DNA from: Maribacter aquivivus
GTDB lineage: Bacteria; Bacteroidota; Bacteroidia; Flavobacteriales; Flavobacteriaceae
Assembly (NCBI RefSeq): GCF_900142175.1
Contig: NZ_FQZX01000001.1
Span: 1,116,001 to 1,180,000 of the forward strand
Direction of reading: 5' to 3'
DNA: 64,000 bases
Both the position numbers and the translations under genes were made by a program. Positions 1 to 8,985 of this stretch are shown one piece after another (positions within the stretch are counted from its first letter, which is position 1; every line of letters starts with the position of its first letter). The notes beneath the pieces were generated by a model. That model saw only the letters and a list, made by a program, of their open reading frames with translations. It ran no database searches and had not been told where the DNA came from.

Positions 1-1
1 T

Positions 2-799
2 GGTGTTGATCCATATACTTTTGCTGAAAAAGCTAAAAATTGGGGATTTACAGGATTAGAATATGTAAGTCAGCTATATAATCCTGAATTAGAAGAAGCA
101 GGTTATTCTGAGGAGGCTATGGCAAATTTTGTGGCAAAATCTAATGCAGAGGCTGAGAAATACGGAATGAAGAACGTGTTGATCATGATCGATGGTCAAG
201 GTAATTTAGCGGTTAATGACGAAGCTGAAAGAAACGAGACGGTAGAGAAGCATAAAAAATGGGTAGATGCGGCAGCAGCTATGGGTTGCCATGCTATTAG
301 AGTTAACCTTAATGGTAGTAGCGTGCCAGAAGAATGGATCAAGAATTCTGTTGACGGACTTACCAAATTAGCGACTTATGCAAAAACTAAGAATATTAAT
401 GTATTGGTAGAGAATCATGGCGGATTATCATCTAACGGAGAGTTGCATGCTCAGGTGATGAAAACTGTAAATATGGATAACTGTGGAAGCTTACCTGATT
501 TTGGGAATTTCTGTATAGAGCGTAAGCCTGATAGTTGGGATTGCTTAAAGGAGTATGATAAATACAAAGGTGTTAAAGAATTAATGCCATATGCCAAGGC
601 AGTAAGTGCAAAATCTAACAATTTTGATGCTGACGGATATGATACTGGTATCGACTATGTACAAATGCTAAAAATTGTAAAAGAAGAAGGATATACCGGG
701 TTTATTGGAGTAGAATACGAAGGTTCTGAAATTAGTGAAGAAGCAGGTATAATTGCTACTAGAGATCTTTTGTTGAAAGCAGCAAAAGAAATAGAATAA
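2..799 (+). CDS. Sugar phosphate isomerase/epimerase (TIM barrel), 5' end cut by window
   Basis: The frame is open from base 2, so the start lies outside the window; about 265 C-terminal residues are visible. The fold is the xylose-isomerase-like TIM barrel of the AP-endonuclease-2 superfamily (Pfam PF01261), which isomerises or epimerises small sugars using a divalent metal. Seen metal-ligand-type segments are LVENHGG, LPDFGNF and GVEYEG. The segment that normally supplies a His (VHxKD in relatives) reads AVSAKS, so one usual ligand may be missing or replaced. It is followed by DinB, MFS and Gfo/Idh genes, which suggests a sugar catabolic operon. The substrate cannot be read from the sequence. 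Confidence 0.8.
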   Translation, partial: GVDPYTFAEKAKNWGFTGLEYVSQLYNPELEEAGYSEEAMANFVAKSNAEAEKYGMKNVLIMIDGQGNLAVNDEAERNETVEKHKKWVDAAAAMGCHAIRVNLNGSSVPEEWIKNSVDGLTKLATYAKTKNINVLVENHGGLSSNGELHAQVMKTVNMDNCGSLPDFGNFCIERKPDSWDCLKEYDKYKGVKELMPYAKAVSAKSNNFDADGYDTGIDYVQMLKIVKEEGYTGFIGVEYEGSEISEEAGIIATRDLLLKAAKEIE

Positions 800-814
800 T
801 CAAGAGTATGATTT

Positions 815-1258
815 ATGGAGACTTTTTTTAATGAAATATTCGATTATAATTTTCACTGCAACAAGAAACTTATAGAACAGTGTTTGGCACTAAATGCAGT
901 ACCGCCAGAAACCATGCGTCTATTTAGCCATATATTAAATGCGCATCATCTTTGGAACGCGAGAGTTTTAAATAAACCTAGTGAATACGAAGTTTGGCAA
1001 GAACATGATGTAAAAAACTGGGCAGATATTCATTATGAAAATCAACGTAGTTCGTTCGAGATAGTCACTAATGCAGATAATTTTGATAAGCGTATAGATT
1101 ATGAGAATACCGAAGGGCGATTGTTTACCAATACCTTGCAGGATATTCTTTTTCATATCATCAATCATTCTACAAGTCATAGAGGGCAAATTGCTGTAGA
1201 TTTTAGAAATAATGATGAAAAACCTATAAGCTCAGATTATGTTTATTACAAAAGATAA
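815..1258 (+). CDS. DinB-like putative metalloenzyme
   Basis: This is a 147-residue protein of the DinB/YfiT four-helix-bundle superfamily. These proteins typically bind a metal through three histidines; candidates here are in the HILNAHHLW segment (about residue 40) and the HIINHSTSHRGQI segment (about residue 115). Many members are thiol S-transferases, but the exact reaction is unknown. The start is the ATG 15 bases after the preceding stop, and the stop codon directly abuts the start of the MFS gene, so it belongs to the same operon. Its link to sugar metabolism is positional only. Confidence 0.75.
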   Translation: METFFNEIFDYNFHCNKKLIEQCLALNAVPPETMRLFSHILNAHHLWNARVLNKPSEYEVWQEHDVKNWADIHYENQRSSFEIVTNADNFDKRIDYENTEGRLFTNTLQDILFHIINHSTSHRGQIAVDFRNNDEKPISSDYVYYKR

Positions 1259-2488
1259 ATGAAAAATAAAGTCAGAGCGCAGCTTTGCTTCATGATGTTT
1301 TTAGAATTTTTTATTTGGGGTGCATGGTTCGTAACTCTAGGTACATTTTTAGGAAATAATTTAAAAGCAACAGACGGTGAAATAGCATTGGCATTTTCAA
1401 CACAATCATGGGGAGCTATCATTGCTCCCTTTGTTATTGGGATTATAGCCGACAGATATTTTAATGCTGAGAAAATCTTAGGGATTTTACATCTTCTAGG
1501 CGCAGTTCTTATGTATTTTATGTACCAAAGTAGTGTCTTCGATGATTTCTATATTTTGGTATTAGCATATATGATTTTATATATGCCAACCTTAGCATTG
1601 GTTAATTCGGTTTCTTTTAATCAAATGAAAAATCCGGCCAAGGAGTTTTCTATGGTTAGGGTATTTGGAACTGCAGGTTGGATTATTGCCGGACTCTCTA
1701 TCAGCTACGTTTTTAGCTGGGATCAAGGTGAAAATATTGGGCAGGGTTTATTGAAAAATACTTTTTTAATGACTGCAATTGCTTCATTAGTTTTAGGAGT
1801 ATTCAGTTTTACTTTACCTAAAACACCACCTAAAGCAGCTAGTTCAGAAAAACTAGGATTGAAAGAAATTTTAGGTTTAGATTCTTTGAGTTTATTTAAG
1901 GATAAGAATTTTTTAATATTCTTTGTTTCTTCGGTATTAATATGTATTCCTTTGGCCTTCTATTATCAAAATGCAAATCCTTTTCTAGTAGAAATTGGCA
2001 TGGATAACCCTACGGGTAAAATGACATTGGGTCAAATATCTGAAATTGCCTTTATGTTATTGTTGCCCTATTTCTTTACTAAGTTCGGATTTAAGAAAAC
2101 TATTTTAGTGGCTATGGTAGCTTGGGTAGTGCGTTATTTATTATTTGCGTTTGGGGATGTTGAAGAACTTGGTTTCATGTTGATAGTAGGTATTGCGCTA
2201 CATGGAATATGTTATGATTTTTTCTTTGTATCAGGGCAAATCTATACCGATAGTAAAGCAGGTGAAAAGTTCAAAAGCTCAGCACAAGGTCTTATAACTT
2301 TAGCAACCTATGGTGTGGGTATGTTAATAGGGTTTTGGGTCGCTGGAAAAATATCAACAGCTTATCTATTAGAAGACGGTAAGCACATTTGGGAAACCAT
2401 TTGGATGTATCCGGCTGGTTTTGCATTGGCTGTATTTATTTTGTTCGCCATTTTCTTTAAAACCGAGAAAATAGAATATCAGTCTTAG
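1259..2488 (+). CDS. MFS transporter, nucleoside:H+ symporter (NupG) type
   Basis: This 409-residue protein has about 12 hydrophobic helices and an N-terminal helix with FFIWGAWFVTLG, typical of the NupG/XapB branch of the major facilitator superfamily in Bacteroidetes. Family members import nucleosides or sugars with protons across the inner membrane. The ATG abuts the stop of the DinB gene, so translation is probably coupled. In flavobacterial genomes such permeases often accompany Gfo/Idh oxidoreductases and TIM-barrel isomerases, as here, so the cargo may be a sugar or oxidised sugar rather than a nucleoside; this is inference from context. Confidence 0.8.
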   Translation: MKNKVRAQLCFMMFLEFFIWGAWFVTLGTFLGNNLKATDGEIALAFSTQSWGAIIAPFVIGIIADRYFNAEKILGILHLLGAVLMYFMYQSSVFDDFYILVLAYMILYMPTLALVNSVSFNQMKNPAKEFSMVRVFGTAGWIIAGLSISYVFSWDQGENIGQGLLKNTFLMTAIASLVLGVFSFTLPKTPPKAASSEKLGLKEILGLDSLSLFKDKNFLIFFVSSVLICIPLAFYYQNANPFLVEIGMDNPTGKMTLGQISEIAFMLLLPYFFTKFGFKKTILVAMVAWVVRYLLFAFGDVEELGFMLIVGIALHGICYDFFFVSGQIYTDSKAGEKFKSSAQGLITLATYGVGMLIGFWVAGKISTAYLLEDGKHIWETIWMYPAGFALAVFILFAIFFKTEKIEYQS

Positions 2489-2657
2489 ATAAATTCTTTA
2501 ATTTAAACGCCTGAAAATTGTTTCTTACCCAGTGGTGCAGTTATTTTTAATGCCTCAATTCGGTAAGCAGTTTTCGAATTGGAACAACAATGTAAATCTG
2601 AAGGGATTTTAAACAATACTATTTTCAATAAAAACAACAACAAAAACAACAACAAAA
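2489..2657 (+). promoter_or_regulatory. Intergenic region with AAC-repeat leader before the Gfo/Idh gene
   Basis: The 170 bases between the permease and the oxidoreductase end in an unstructured A/C-rich leader (about 2631-2657) built from two copies of AACAACAAC separated by A-runs, directly before the ATG. A similar leader precedes the isomerase gene at 6258. Such G-free leaders may stay single-stranded and help initiation where Shine-Dalgarno sequences are weak. No clear TAnnTTTG promoter was found here. Confidence 0.4.
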
Positions 2658-3797
2658 ATGCCAAAGAAAATACGATTAGGAATACTAGGTGGAGGAGGAG
2701 ATTCGCTGATAGGTGTGTTACATAGAGTAGCCTCTTTTATCAATGATAATTATCAAATTACGGGAGCTGTTTTTAATCCTGATTTTGATGCTAGCATGGC
2801 TTTTGCCAAGGAGATAGATGTGCCTTTAAATAGAATTTATAAGGATTTTGATACTTTAATAGAAGAAGAATTAAAACTACCAGAAGATGAACGTATTCAA
2901 GTATGTTCTGTACTAACACCTAATTTTTTGCATTACCCAATGGCTAAAAAGTTGTTGGATAATGGTTTCCACGTTATTTGTGAAAAACCGATGACCACTA
3001 CTTTAGATGAAGCAAAAGATTTGCAGAAATCTCATGAAAAAGCGGGTACTGTTTTCGCTTTAACGCATACTTATACAGGTTACCCAATGGTACGCCAAAT
3101 GCGCGAAATGATCAAATCTGGAGCTTTAGGTAAAATTCATAAAGTTGATGCAGTTTACTATCAAGGTTGGATCAATACTATTATTCATGATAAAGAGAAA
3201 AGATCTTCTGTTTGGAGATTAGACCCTAAGAAAGCTGGTATAAGCTCATGTATGGGAGATATAGGTGTTCATGCCTTTAATCTTGTAGAGTATACTACAG
3301 GTCTTAAGATTAATGAACTACTGTGCGACTTTAATTATCTTTATGAAGATAACCAGATGGATGTTGATGGTACCGTTCTTATACGTATGGGAGATCATGT
3401 TAAAGGAGTAATTAGAGGTAGCCAAGTAGCTACTGGTGAAGAAAACGGACTTGCCATTTCAATCTACGGAGAGAAAGGTGCTTTTCGTTGGGAGCAAGAA
3501 CGCCCTAACTTTTTATATAAATTAAGTGATACTGAGCCAACGCAAATATATAAGCCAGGTCATGCTTATAATTCAGAGCTGTCTTTAGACGGAACCAAAT
3601 TGCCAGCTGGTCACCCAGAAGGTATTTTTGATTCTATGGCTAACATTTATAAAGGTGTGGCAAAAGCAATTAGAGGTCAAGAGTATAACGATGGTGAATT
3701 CCCAACTATGACAGATGGTGTTCGTGGTATGAATTTTATTGAAGCAACCGTAGATTCTCATAAAAGCGGAAATACTTGGGTAGCTTTAGAAAACTAA
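2658..3797 (+). CDS. Gfo/Idh/MocA-family NAD(P)-dependent oxidoreductase
   Basis: This 379-residue cytoplasmic dehydrogenase starts with the Rossmann segment RLGILGGGGDSLIG (residues 6-19). It has the CEKPMTT motif (catalytic Lys of the EKP signature, about residue 110) and the segment GDIGVHAFNL, whose His is the usual active-site residue. The family oxidises or reduces a sugar ring hydroxyl or carbonyl with NAD(P). Its neighbours are a permease, TIM-barrel isomerases, a GMC oxidase and DUF1080 proteins, fitting a role in handling 3-keto sugars. The substrate is not determinable. A strong hairpin terminator follows 17 bases after the stop. Confidence 0.88.
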   Translation: MPKKIRLGILGGGGDSLIGVLHRVASFINDNYQITGAVFNPDFDASMAFAKEIDVPLNRIYKDFDTLIEEELKLPEDERIQVCSVLTPNFLHYPMAKKLLDNGFHVICEKPMTTTLDEAKDLQKSHEKAGTVFALTHTYTGYPMVRQMREMIKSGALGKIHKVDAVYYQGWINTIIHDKEKRSSVWRLDPKKAGISSCMGDIGVHAFNLVEYTTGLKINELLCDFNYLYEDNQMDVDGTVLIRMGDHVKGVIRGSQVATGEENGLAISIYGEKGAFRWEQERPNFLYKLSDTEPTQIYKPGHAYNSELSLDGTKLPAGHPEGIFDSMANIYKGVAKAIRGQEYNDGEFPTMTDGVRGMNFIEATVDSHKSGNTWVALEN

Positions 3798-3813
3798 AGT
3801 AAGTATTAAGTAT

Positions 3814-3847
3814 AAAAAAGAGCCGCAATTTGCGGCTCTTTTTGTTT
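3814..3847. terminator. Bidirectional intrinsic terminator
   Basis: A 13-bp stem around AGAGCCGCA/TGCGGCTCT with a 3-base loop is flanked by an A-run on the left and a T-run on the right, so it can act on both strands. It ends the Gfo/Idh transcript and probably also the opposing ASCH-domain transcript, whose stop is at 3867. Confidence 0.85.
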
Positions 3848-3866
3848 TATAAACTTTAAATGATAA

Positions 3867-4328
3867 TTAAGAATTTACCACTTTAAAATGTTGGCACACG
3901 ACAATCATACTTTCTCTTGGTTCTCTTTTGAATTCTTGTAATTCTCTAGTAAAAAAATCCCAATGATACTTTTTCCAACTGTCTAATGATTTGTCTCCAT
4001 TTGCTTCTAATTGAGCATAAGTCGAATCAATACTAAAATACGGTTTAATAGAAACGGCGGTGGTAGCAACAATACATTGTGCTTCACCACTCCAATTTGT
4101 GACTACAATATAATCTCCTATTTTGGGTAAAGGTTCATTACGGTTTTGTAAACCTAGTAAAGAATGTGAAATTGCCTTTTTAGCTCCGCTCTGTATTAAT
4201 CTAGCGTTTTCATTGGCATCTTGTTCATTGTCGCCAAAATAGATCGTTTTAGGTGTCTCGTGAAAGACATCTTCGAGATGATTTTTTAAATAATCACCCC
4301 ACATATTTCTGGCTGAAGCATTTTCCAT
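3867..4328 (-). CDS. ASCH domain-containing protein
   Basis: This is a 153-residue soluble protein. The central GDYIVVTNWSGEAQCIV segment followed by WDFFTRELQEF and MIVVCQHFKVV matches the ASCH fold, a PUA-like beta-barrel that is thought to bind RNA or modified nucleosides. Its function here is unknown. It lies downstream of the GMC oxidoreductase on the same strand with a 64-base gap and may be co-transcribed, but a functional link to sugar oxidation is not obvious. Confidence 0.75.
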   Translation of the reverse strand: MENASARNMWGDYLKNHLEDVFHETPKTIYFGDNEQDANENARLIQSGAKKAISHSLLGLQNRNEPLPKIGDYIVVTNWSGEAQCIVATTAVSIKPYFSIDSTYAQLEANGDKSLDSWKKYHWDFFTRELQEFKREPRESMIVVCQHFKVVNS

Positions 4329-4392
4329 AAGTTGTTATTTTCTTTAAGCTATAGGATTTAATAAACGTTATAGTTGGTAATTAATTTTAATG

Positions 4393-6096
4393 TCAAGCAA
4401 ATTTACCTGCTTTTAATTGTTCGGCTGCATGATTTGCTGCTCTTGCCGTAAAAGCCATATAGGTTAATGACGGATTTACACAGCTAGATGATGACATAAA
4501 CGCACCATCTGTCACATACACATTCGGTACTAAATGTACTTGATTATTTTTATTTATAATTGAAGTCTTTGCACTGTGCCCCATTCTTGCACCGCCCATT
4601 TCATGAATACCTAAGCCTGGTCCGCTAGGTTCATCATAAGAAGAAACATCTTTAAAGCCGGCTTCTTTGAACATTGTTACAATTTCTTTTTTGATGTCTT
4701 CGCGCATTTTATACTCGTTCTCTTTAAATTCAACATCAAAAGCCAATTGCGGTAAACCCCATTTGTCTTTTTCGGTAGGGCTAAGAGTAACTCGGTTATC
4801 GTCATATGGTAAGAACTCGCCAAACCCCGTTACACCTATCGTCCAGCTACCTGGTTTTAGTACAGATTCTTTTAGCTCTTTTCCGTAACCTAGTTCACCA
4901 ATTTCCTTAGACCAATCTCCTCTACTTGCAGTACCTTGGTAACCGAAGCCACGTAAATATCCTTCACGTTTTGTTTTCTTGTTCAAGTTTACAAAACGAG
5001 GTATATAGAATCCGTTTGCACGTCTGCCTTTATAATACTTGTCTAAGTAACCATCAACTTTAGCAGTTGCTCCAAGTTTGTAATGGTGGTCCATAATACC
5101 TCTTCCTAATGCATCAGAATCATTACCCAATCCGTTAGGGAAACGCTCAGATTTAGATTGTAATAAAATACCCACTGATGCCATGGCCGATGCGCATAAA
5201 AAAATCACCTTTGCCTTAAATTCTATTTTCTCATTGGTTTCAGCATCAATAATTCTTACACCTGTTGCTTTTTTTGTGGTATCATCATAGATGATTTCAT
5301 GTACAATCGAATTTGGTCTTAAAGTCATATTGCCGGTACGTTCAGCAGCCGGTAAGGTAGATGAGTTACTGCTGAAATAACCGCCAAATGGGCATCCTCG
5401 CCAGCAACGGTCTCTATTTTGGCATGTACCGCGACCTTCAAAAGTTGCATTAGGGTCTGTAATGTGTGCTGTTCTACCAATAGTTACCAATCTACCATCA
5501 TCAAACTTATTGGCAGTTGTTTTTTTAAAATCCTCCTCAACACAATTCAATTTCATAGCGGGTTGAAATATGCCATCAGGCAATACTTCTAAACCTAATT
5601 TTTCGCCACTTACCCCAATATATTTTTCAACTTTATCGTACCAAGGTGAAATATCTTTATATCTAACAGGCCAGTCTACACCAACCCCATCTTTTTTATT
5701 CGCTTCAAAATCAATATCGCTCCAGCGGTAACTTTGTCGTCCCCAAGTAAGTGATCTACCACCAACTTGATATCCACGTATCCAATCAAAACGTTTTGTT
5801 TCTACATATGGGTGGTCAAGATCGTTCACAAAAAAGTGCTTTGAATCCTCTGTCGGAGCCCAGTTTACACGTTTTTGTACGTGATATTTTTTCTCATCCT
5901 CCTTAGATAATTTACCTTTTAAAGGATAATCCCATGGGTCATCGTTCATCGTAGGATAATCTACTACATGCTTTACCATTGGACCGCGTTCCAAAACAAG
6001 TGTTTTTAAGCCGTTCTCTGTTAATTCCTTAGCAGCCCAGCCACCACTTATTCCTGTTCCAACAACAATTGCGTCGAATATTTCATCTTGATTCAT
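4393..6096 (-). CDS. GMC-family oxidoreductase (FAD-dependent sugar/alcohol dehydrogenase)
   Basis: This 567-residue flavoprotein has an N-terminal FAD-binding Rossmann segment (VVGTGISGGWAAKEL, about residues 11-25). Its C-terminal GMC region has HEMGGARMG and a late VNPSLTYMAF segment, where the His/Asn catalytic pair of the family would lie. In Bacteroidetes these enzymes oxidise the C3 hydroxyl of sugars and glycosides and often pair with a small gluconate-2-dehydrogenase subunit-3-type partner carrying a Tat signal. No such partner is encoded beside it; the downstream neighbour is an ASCH protein. No obvious signal peptide is seen. It is transcribed divergently from the isomerase at 6258. 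Confidence 0.88.
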   Translation of the reverse strand: MNQDEIFDAIVVGTGISGGWAAKELTENGLKTLVLERGPMVKHVVDYPTMNDDPWDYPLKGKLSKEDEKKYHVQKRVNWAPTEDSKHFFVNDLDHPYVETKRFDWIRGYQVGGRSLTWGRQSYRWSDIDFEANKKDGVGVDWPVRYKDISPWYDKVEKYIGVSGEKLGLEVLPDGIFQPAMKLNCVEEDFKKTTANKFDDGRLVTIGRTAHITDPNATFEGRGTCQNRDRCWRGCPFGGYFSSNSSTLPAAERTGNMTLRPNSIVHEIIYDDTTKKATGVRIIDAETNEKIEFKAKVIFLCASAMASVGILLQSKSERFPNGLGNDSDALGRGIMDHHYKLGATAKVDGYLDKYYKGRRANGFYIPRFVNLNKKTKREGYLRGFGYQGTASRGDWSKEIGELGYGKELKESVLKPGSWTIGVTGFGEFLPYDDNRVTLSPTEKDKWGLPQLAFDVEFKENEYKMREDIKKEIVTMFKEAGFKDVSSYDEPSGPGLGIHEMGGARMGHSAKTSIINKNNQVHLVPNVYVTDGAFMSSSSCVNPSLTYMAFTARAANHAAEQLKAGKFA

Positions 6097-6257
6097 GCTT
6101 GAAATTTTATCTTTTTCTGATGGTAATCCCTATATTTATAGCAAATCTCCAAAGTATTGAGAAGAACCTGATACAATTCTTAAATATAAGATTTTTTGAG
6201 AGATGTGACAGCTCAAATTCAACAACAAATTCAAACAACAACAGATAGTATATTTTT
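6097..6257 (+). promoter_or_regulatory. Divergent intergenic region with AAC-repeat leader
   Basis: This is the only control region for the divergent GMC and isomerase genes. The last 45 bases before the plus-strand start contain CAACAAC repeats (about 6219-6242), like the leader at 2631. No exact TAnnTTTG element was found on either strand. Confidence 0.35.
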
Positions 6258-7310
6258 ATGAAAACAATCAAAGGACCAGCCGTATTCTTGGCACAGTTTG
6301 TAGACAGTAAAGCTCCATTTAATTCCTTGGACGGAATGTGTAAATGGGCTGCTGATCTAGGATATAAAGGAATTCAAATTCCGACGTGGGAAACTTTTTT
6401 AATTGATTTGGATAAAGCAGCTGAAAGTCAGACATACTGCGACGAGCTAAAAGCCAAAGTAAACTCTTACGGACTAGAAATTACGGAACTTTCTACTCAC
6501 CTACAAGGGCAATTGGTTGCTGTAAACCCAGCATATGATTTAATGTTCGATTCTTTTGCTCCTAAAAATGTTCATGGAAATCCAAAAGCAAGAACAGAAT
6601 GGGCAATAGAAACTGTAAAGAAAGCAGCAACTGCTAGTAGAAGATTAGGGTTAAATGCACACGCAACTTTTTCTGGTTCATTATTATGGCACACTATGCA
6701 CCCTTGGCCACAAAGACCAGCTGGTTTAGTGGAAATGGGTTTTGAAGAATTAGCAAAGAGATGGACACCGATTTTAAATCATTTTGATAAAGAAGGTGTT
6801 GATGTATGTTATGAAATTCACCCTGGTGAAGATTTACATGATGGAGATACTTTTGAGCGTTTTCTAGAAGCTACTGGTAATCATAAAAGAGTAAATATAC
6901 TTTATGATCCAAGCCATTTTGTATTGCAACAGTTAGACTATATCACGTACATAGATCATTATCATGAGTTTATAAAATCTTTTCACGTGAAGGATTCTGA
7001 GTTTAATCCTACAGGTAAAAAAGGTGCTTTTGGTGGTTATAATGATTGGGGCGATAGAGCCGGTAGATACCGTTCATTAGGTGATGGTCAAATAGATTTC
7101 AAAACCATATTTTCTAAACTAACACAATACGGTTGCGATGTTTGGGCGGTTATGGAATGGGAATGTTGTATTAAGAGTCCGGAGCAAGGTGCTCGCGAAG
7201 GAGCAAAATTCATTTCTGACCATATTATTGAAGCGACTGAAAAGACTTTTGATGATTTTGCAGGTGCTGAAATTGACAAGGATATGTTGAAGAAAATGTT
7301 AGGACTTTAA
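6258..7310 (+). CDS. Sugar phosphate isomerase/epimerase (TIM barrel)
   Basis: This 350-residue protein is of the xylose-isomerase-like TIM-barrel superfamily. The four expected metal-ligand segments are all visible: CYEIHPGED, LYDPSHF, FHVKDSE and VMEWEC, so unlike the truncated paralogue at the window start it keeps the His ligand. It is a cytoplasmic enzyme without a signal peptide. It is followed after 12 bases by two DUF1080 lipoprotein genes, forming a three-gene unit. Related isomerases occur in loci that process 3-keto sugars, which supports a role after glycoside oxidation; the exact substrate is inferred only from context. Confidence 0.85.
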   Translation: MKTIKGPAVFLAQFVDSKAPFNSLDGMCKWAADLGYKGIQIPTWETFLIDLDKAAESQTYCDELKAKVNSYGLEITELSTHLQGQLVAVNPAYDLMFDSFAPKNVHGNPKARTEWAIETVKKAATASRRLGLNAHATFSGSLLWHTMHPWPQRPAGLVEMGFEELAKRWTPILNHFDKEGVDVCYEIHPGEDLHDGDTFERFLEATGNHKRVNILYDPSHFVLQQLDYITYIDHYHEFIKSFHVKDSEFNPTGKKGAFGGYNDWGDRAGRYRSLGDGQIDFKTIFSKLTQYGCDVWAVMEWECCIKSPEQGAREGAKFISDHIIEATEKTFDDFAGAEIDKDMLKKMLGL

Positions 7311-7322
7311 AATAGAGCACAA

Positions 7323-8063
7323 ATGAAGAAAGTTATAGCTAGTGTAGCTTGTTTATTGGTATTCGTTGCATGTAAACAAGAGAAAAAAGAAACAACGCAA
7401 ACCGCCGTTGTTGAAGAAGTAGCGGTTGTTGAAAATGATTGGGAAGTCTTATTCGATGGTTCATCATTAGATCAATGGAAAGAGTTTAAAACTGACGGAG
7501 TAAGTGATGCTTGGAAGATTGAAGGTGACGCTTTAGTTTATACGCCTCCTGTTGAAGGTGAAGAGTCTACAAACCATGACCTTGTAACAAGACAAGAATA
7601 TACCAATTTTGTATTGAGCTTAGATTGGAAAATATCTGAAGCTGGTAACAGTGGTGTGTTTTGGGGTGTAAGTGAAGATGAAAAATTTGGAACAGGCTAT
7701 CAAACTGGTCCAGAGATTCAAATTTTAGATAATGAAAAACACCCAGATGCTAAAGCAGGTACAACGCATCAAGCTGGTGCTTTGTATGATATGGTTTCAC
7801 CAGCTACAGATGTTACTAATCCTGTTGGGGAGTGGAACACTATGGTAATTACTGTAGATCACAATGCACATATAGGTAGTGTTACTTTAAACGGTACTGT
7901 AATGGTAACTTTCCCTGTAGCTAACGAAGAATGGGATGCTATGGTTGCAAAATCTAAATTTGCTGGTTGGGACGGATTCGGAAAATATACTACAGGTAAA
8001 ATCGGATTACAAGACCACAGTAACATAGTCGCTTTTAGAAACATAAAAATTAAACAACTTTAA
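7323..8063 (+). CDS. DUF1080 lipoprotein (3-keto-glycoside hydrolase/lyase family)
   Basis: The 246-residue protein begins with a lipoprotein signal ending at Cys17 (VFVAC), so it is exported and membrane anchored. Residues about 40-246 form a DUF1080 concanavalin-like beta-sandwich (Pfam PF06439): WEVLFDGSSLDQW, SGVFWGV, GPEIQILDN and a final VAFRNIKIKQL. Recent work places this family as 3-keto-disaccharide hydrolases or 3-keto-glucoside lyases acting after C3 oxidation of glycosides. It is tandem with a second DUF1080 gene and next to isomerase and GMC genes, which strongly supports that pathway. Confidence 0.87.
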   Translation: MKKVIASVACLLVFVACKQEKKETTQTAVVEEVAVVENDWEVLFDGSSLDQWKEFKTDGVSDAWKIEGDALVYTPPVEGEESTNHDLVTRQEYTNFVLSLDWKISEAGNSGVFWGVSEDEKFGTGYQTGPEIQILDNEKHPDAKAGTTHQAGALYDMVSPATDVTNPVGEWNTMVITVDHNAHIGSVTLNGTVMVTFPVANEEWDAMVAKSKFAGWDGFGKYTTGKIGLQDHSNIVAFRNIKIKQL

Positions 8064-8075
8064 TTGCATTCAGGT

Positions 8076-8900
8076 ATGAAAAATAGATACTCATTAGTAC
8101 TGTTAGCTGCTTCTTTGGGAGTAATATCTTGTCAAGAAAAAGTAACGGTAGATGCTGATAGTCGCATTAAAGCGGTGAAAGATAGTGTAATCGTTTATGA
8201 AGAATACATGGGCGAAGAACCAACTACCCCTGAGGGTACTGAGTTTTATGAGCCTAAAGTTGCTGTTGTTAAACCTGCAACTACTAATTCTGCCCCAAGT
8301 GATGCCATTGTACTTTTTAATGGTGCGGGCTTAGAGAATTGGATCAGTACAAATGATAGTACAGCTGCCAAATGGCATTTGAATAAAGATGGGAGTATGA
8401 CGGTAAATGACAAAACCGGAAACATACAGACCAAGCAGAATTTTGGTGACGTTCAGTTGCATATTGAATGGAAATCTCCACTGCCAGTGCAGAGAGATAA
8501 TCAGAATAGAGCAAATAGCGGTGTATTTCTAAATGGAATATATGAAGTTCAAATTTTGGATCAAAATGATAATCCAACGTATGTAAATGGTCAAGTTGGA
8601 TCTATTTACAAACAGCATGTGCCTTTAGCTATGGCTTCTGTACCAACGGGTGATTGGAATACATATGATATTATTTACCATGCGCCAGTATTTAATGTTG
8701 ATGGCGGAAAAATAAAATCAGGTGATATTACTGTAATCCATAACGGAATTTTGGTTCAAGATCATGTGGAGCTTAAAGGTACGACCCCTTATATAGGCTG
8801 GCCTAAAAACCCAGCTCATGGTAAAGGACCATTAATGTTGCAAGATCACGGCGACGATAGTCGTGTTAGCTTTAGAAATATTTGGGTTAGAGAACTTTAA
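8076..8900 (+). CDS. DUF1080 lipoprotein, second copy
   Basis: The ATG at 8076 is preferred over an in-frame TTG at 8064, because it places a clean lipoprotein signal at the N-terminus (lipobox VISC, Cys19). The mature 255 residues hold one DUF1080 domain (IVLFNGAGLENW, NSGVFLNGIYEVQILD, GPLMLQDHGD, SFRNIWVREL) after a 60-residue linker. It is clearly diverged from the upstream copy, so the two may act on different keto-glycosides or perform successive steps. The gap from the previous stop is 12 bases, implying one transcript, which ends at the hairpin at 8921. Confidence 0.85.
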   Translation: MKNRYSLVLLAASLGVISCQEKVTVDADSRIKAVKDSVIVYEEYMGEEPTTPEGTEFYEPKVAVVKPATTNSAPSDAIVLFNGAGLENWISTNDSTAAKWHLNKDGSMTVNDKTGNIQTKQNFGDVQLHIEWKSPLPVQRDNQNRANSGVFLNGIYEVQILDQNDNPTYVNGQVGSIYKQHVPLAMASVPTGDWNTYDIIYHAPVFNVDGGKIKSGDITVIHNGILVQDHVELKGTTPYIGWPKNPAHGKGPLMLQDHGDDSRVSFRNIWVREL

Positions 8901-8920
8901 TATTTTATCAGTTAGAATTT

Positions 8921-8956
8921 AAGGAGTAAACAAGATATTTTTCTGTTTGCTCCTTT
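8921..8956 (+). terminator. Intrinsic terminator-like hairpin after the DUF1080 pair
   Basis: A 12-bp stem (AAGGAGTAAACA paired with TGTTTGCTCCTT, one G-T pair) encloses an 11-base loop, 20 bases after the stop. The trailing T-tract is short, so termination may be only partial. Confidence 0.6.
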
Positions 8957-8985
8957 ATTAATTACGTAAGGTGAGATGATTATCG

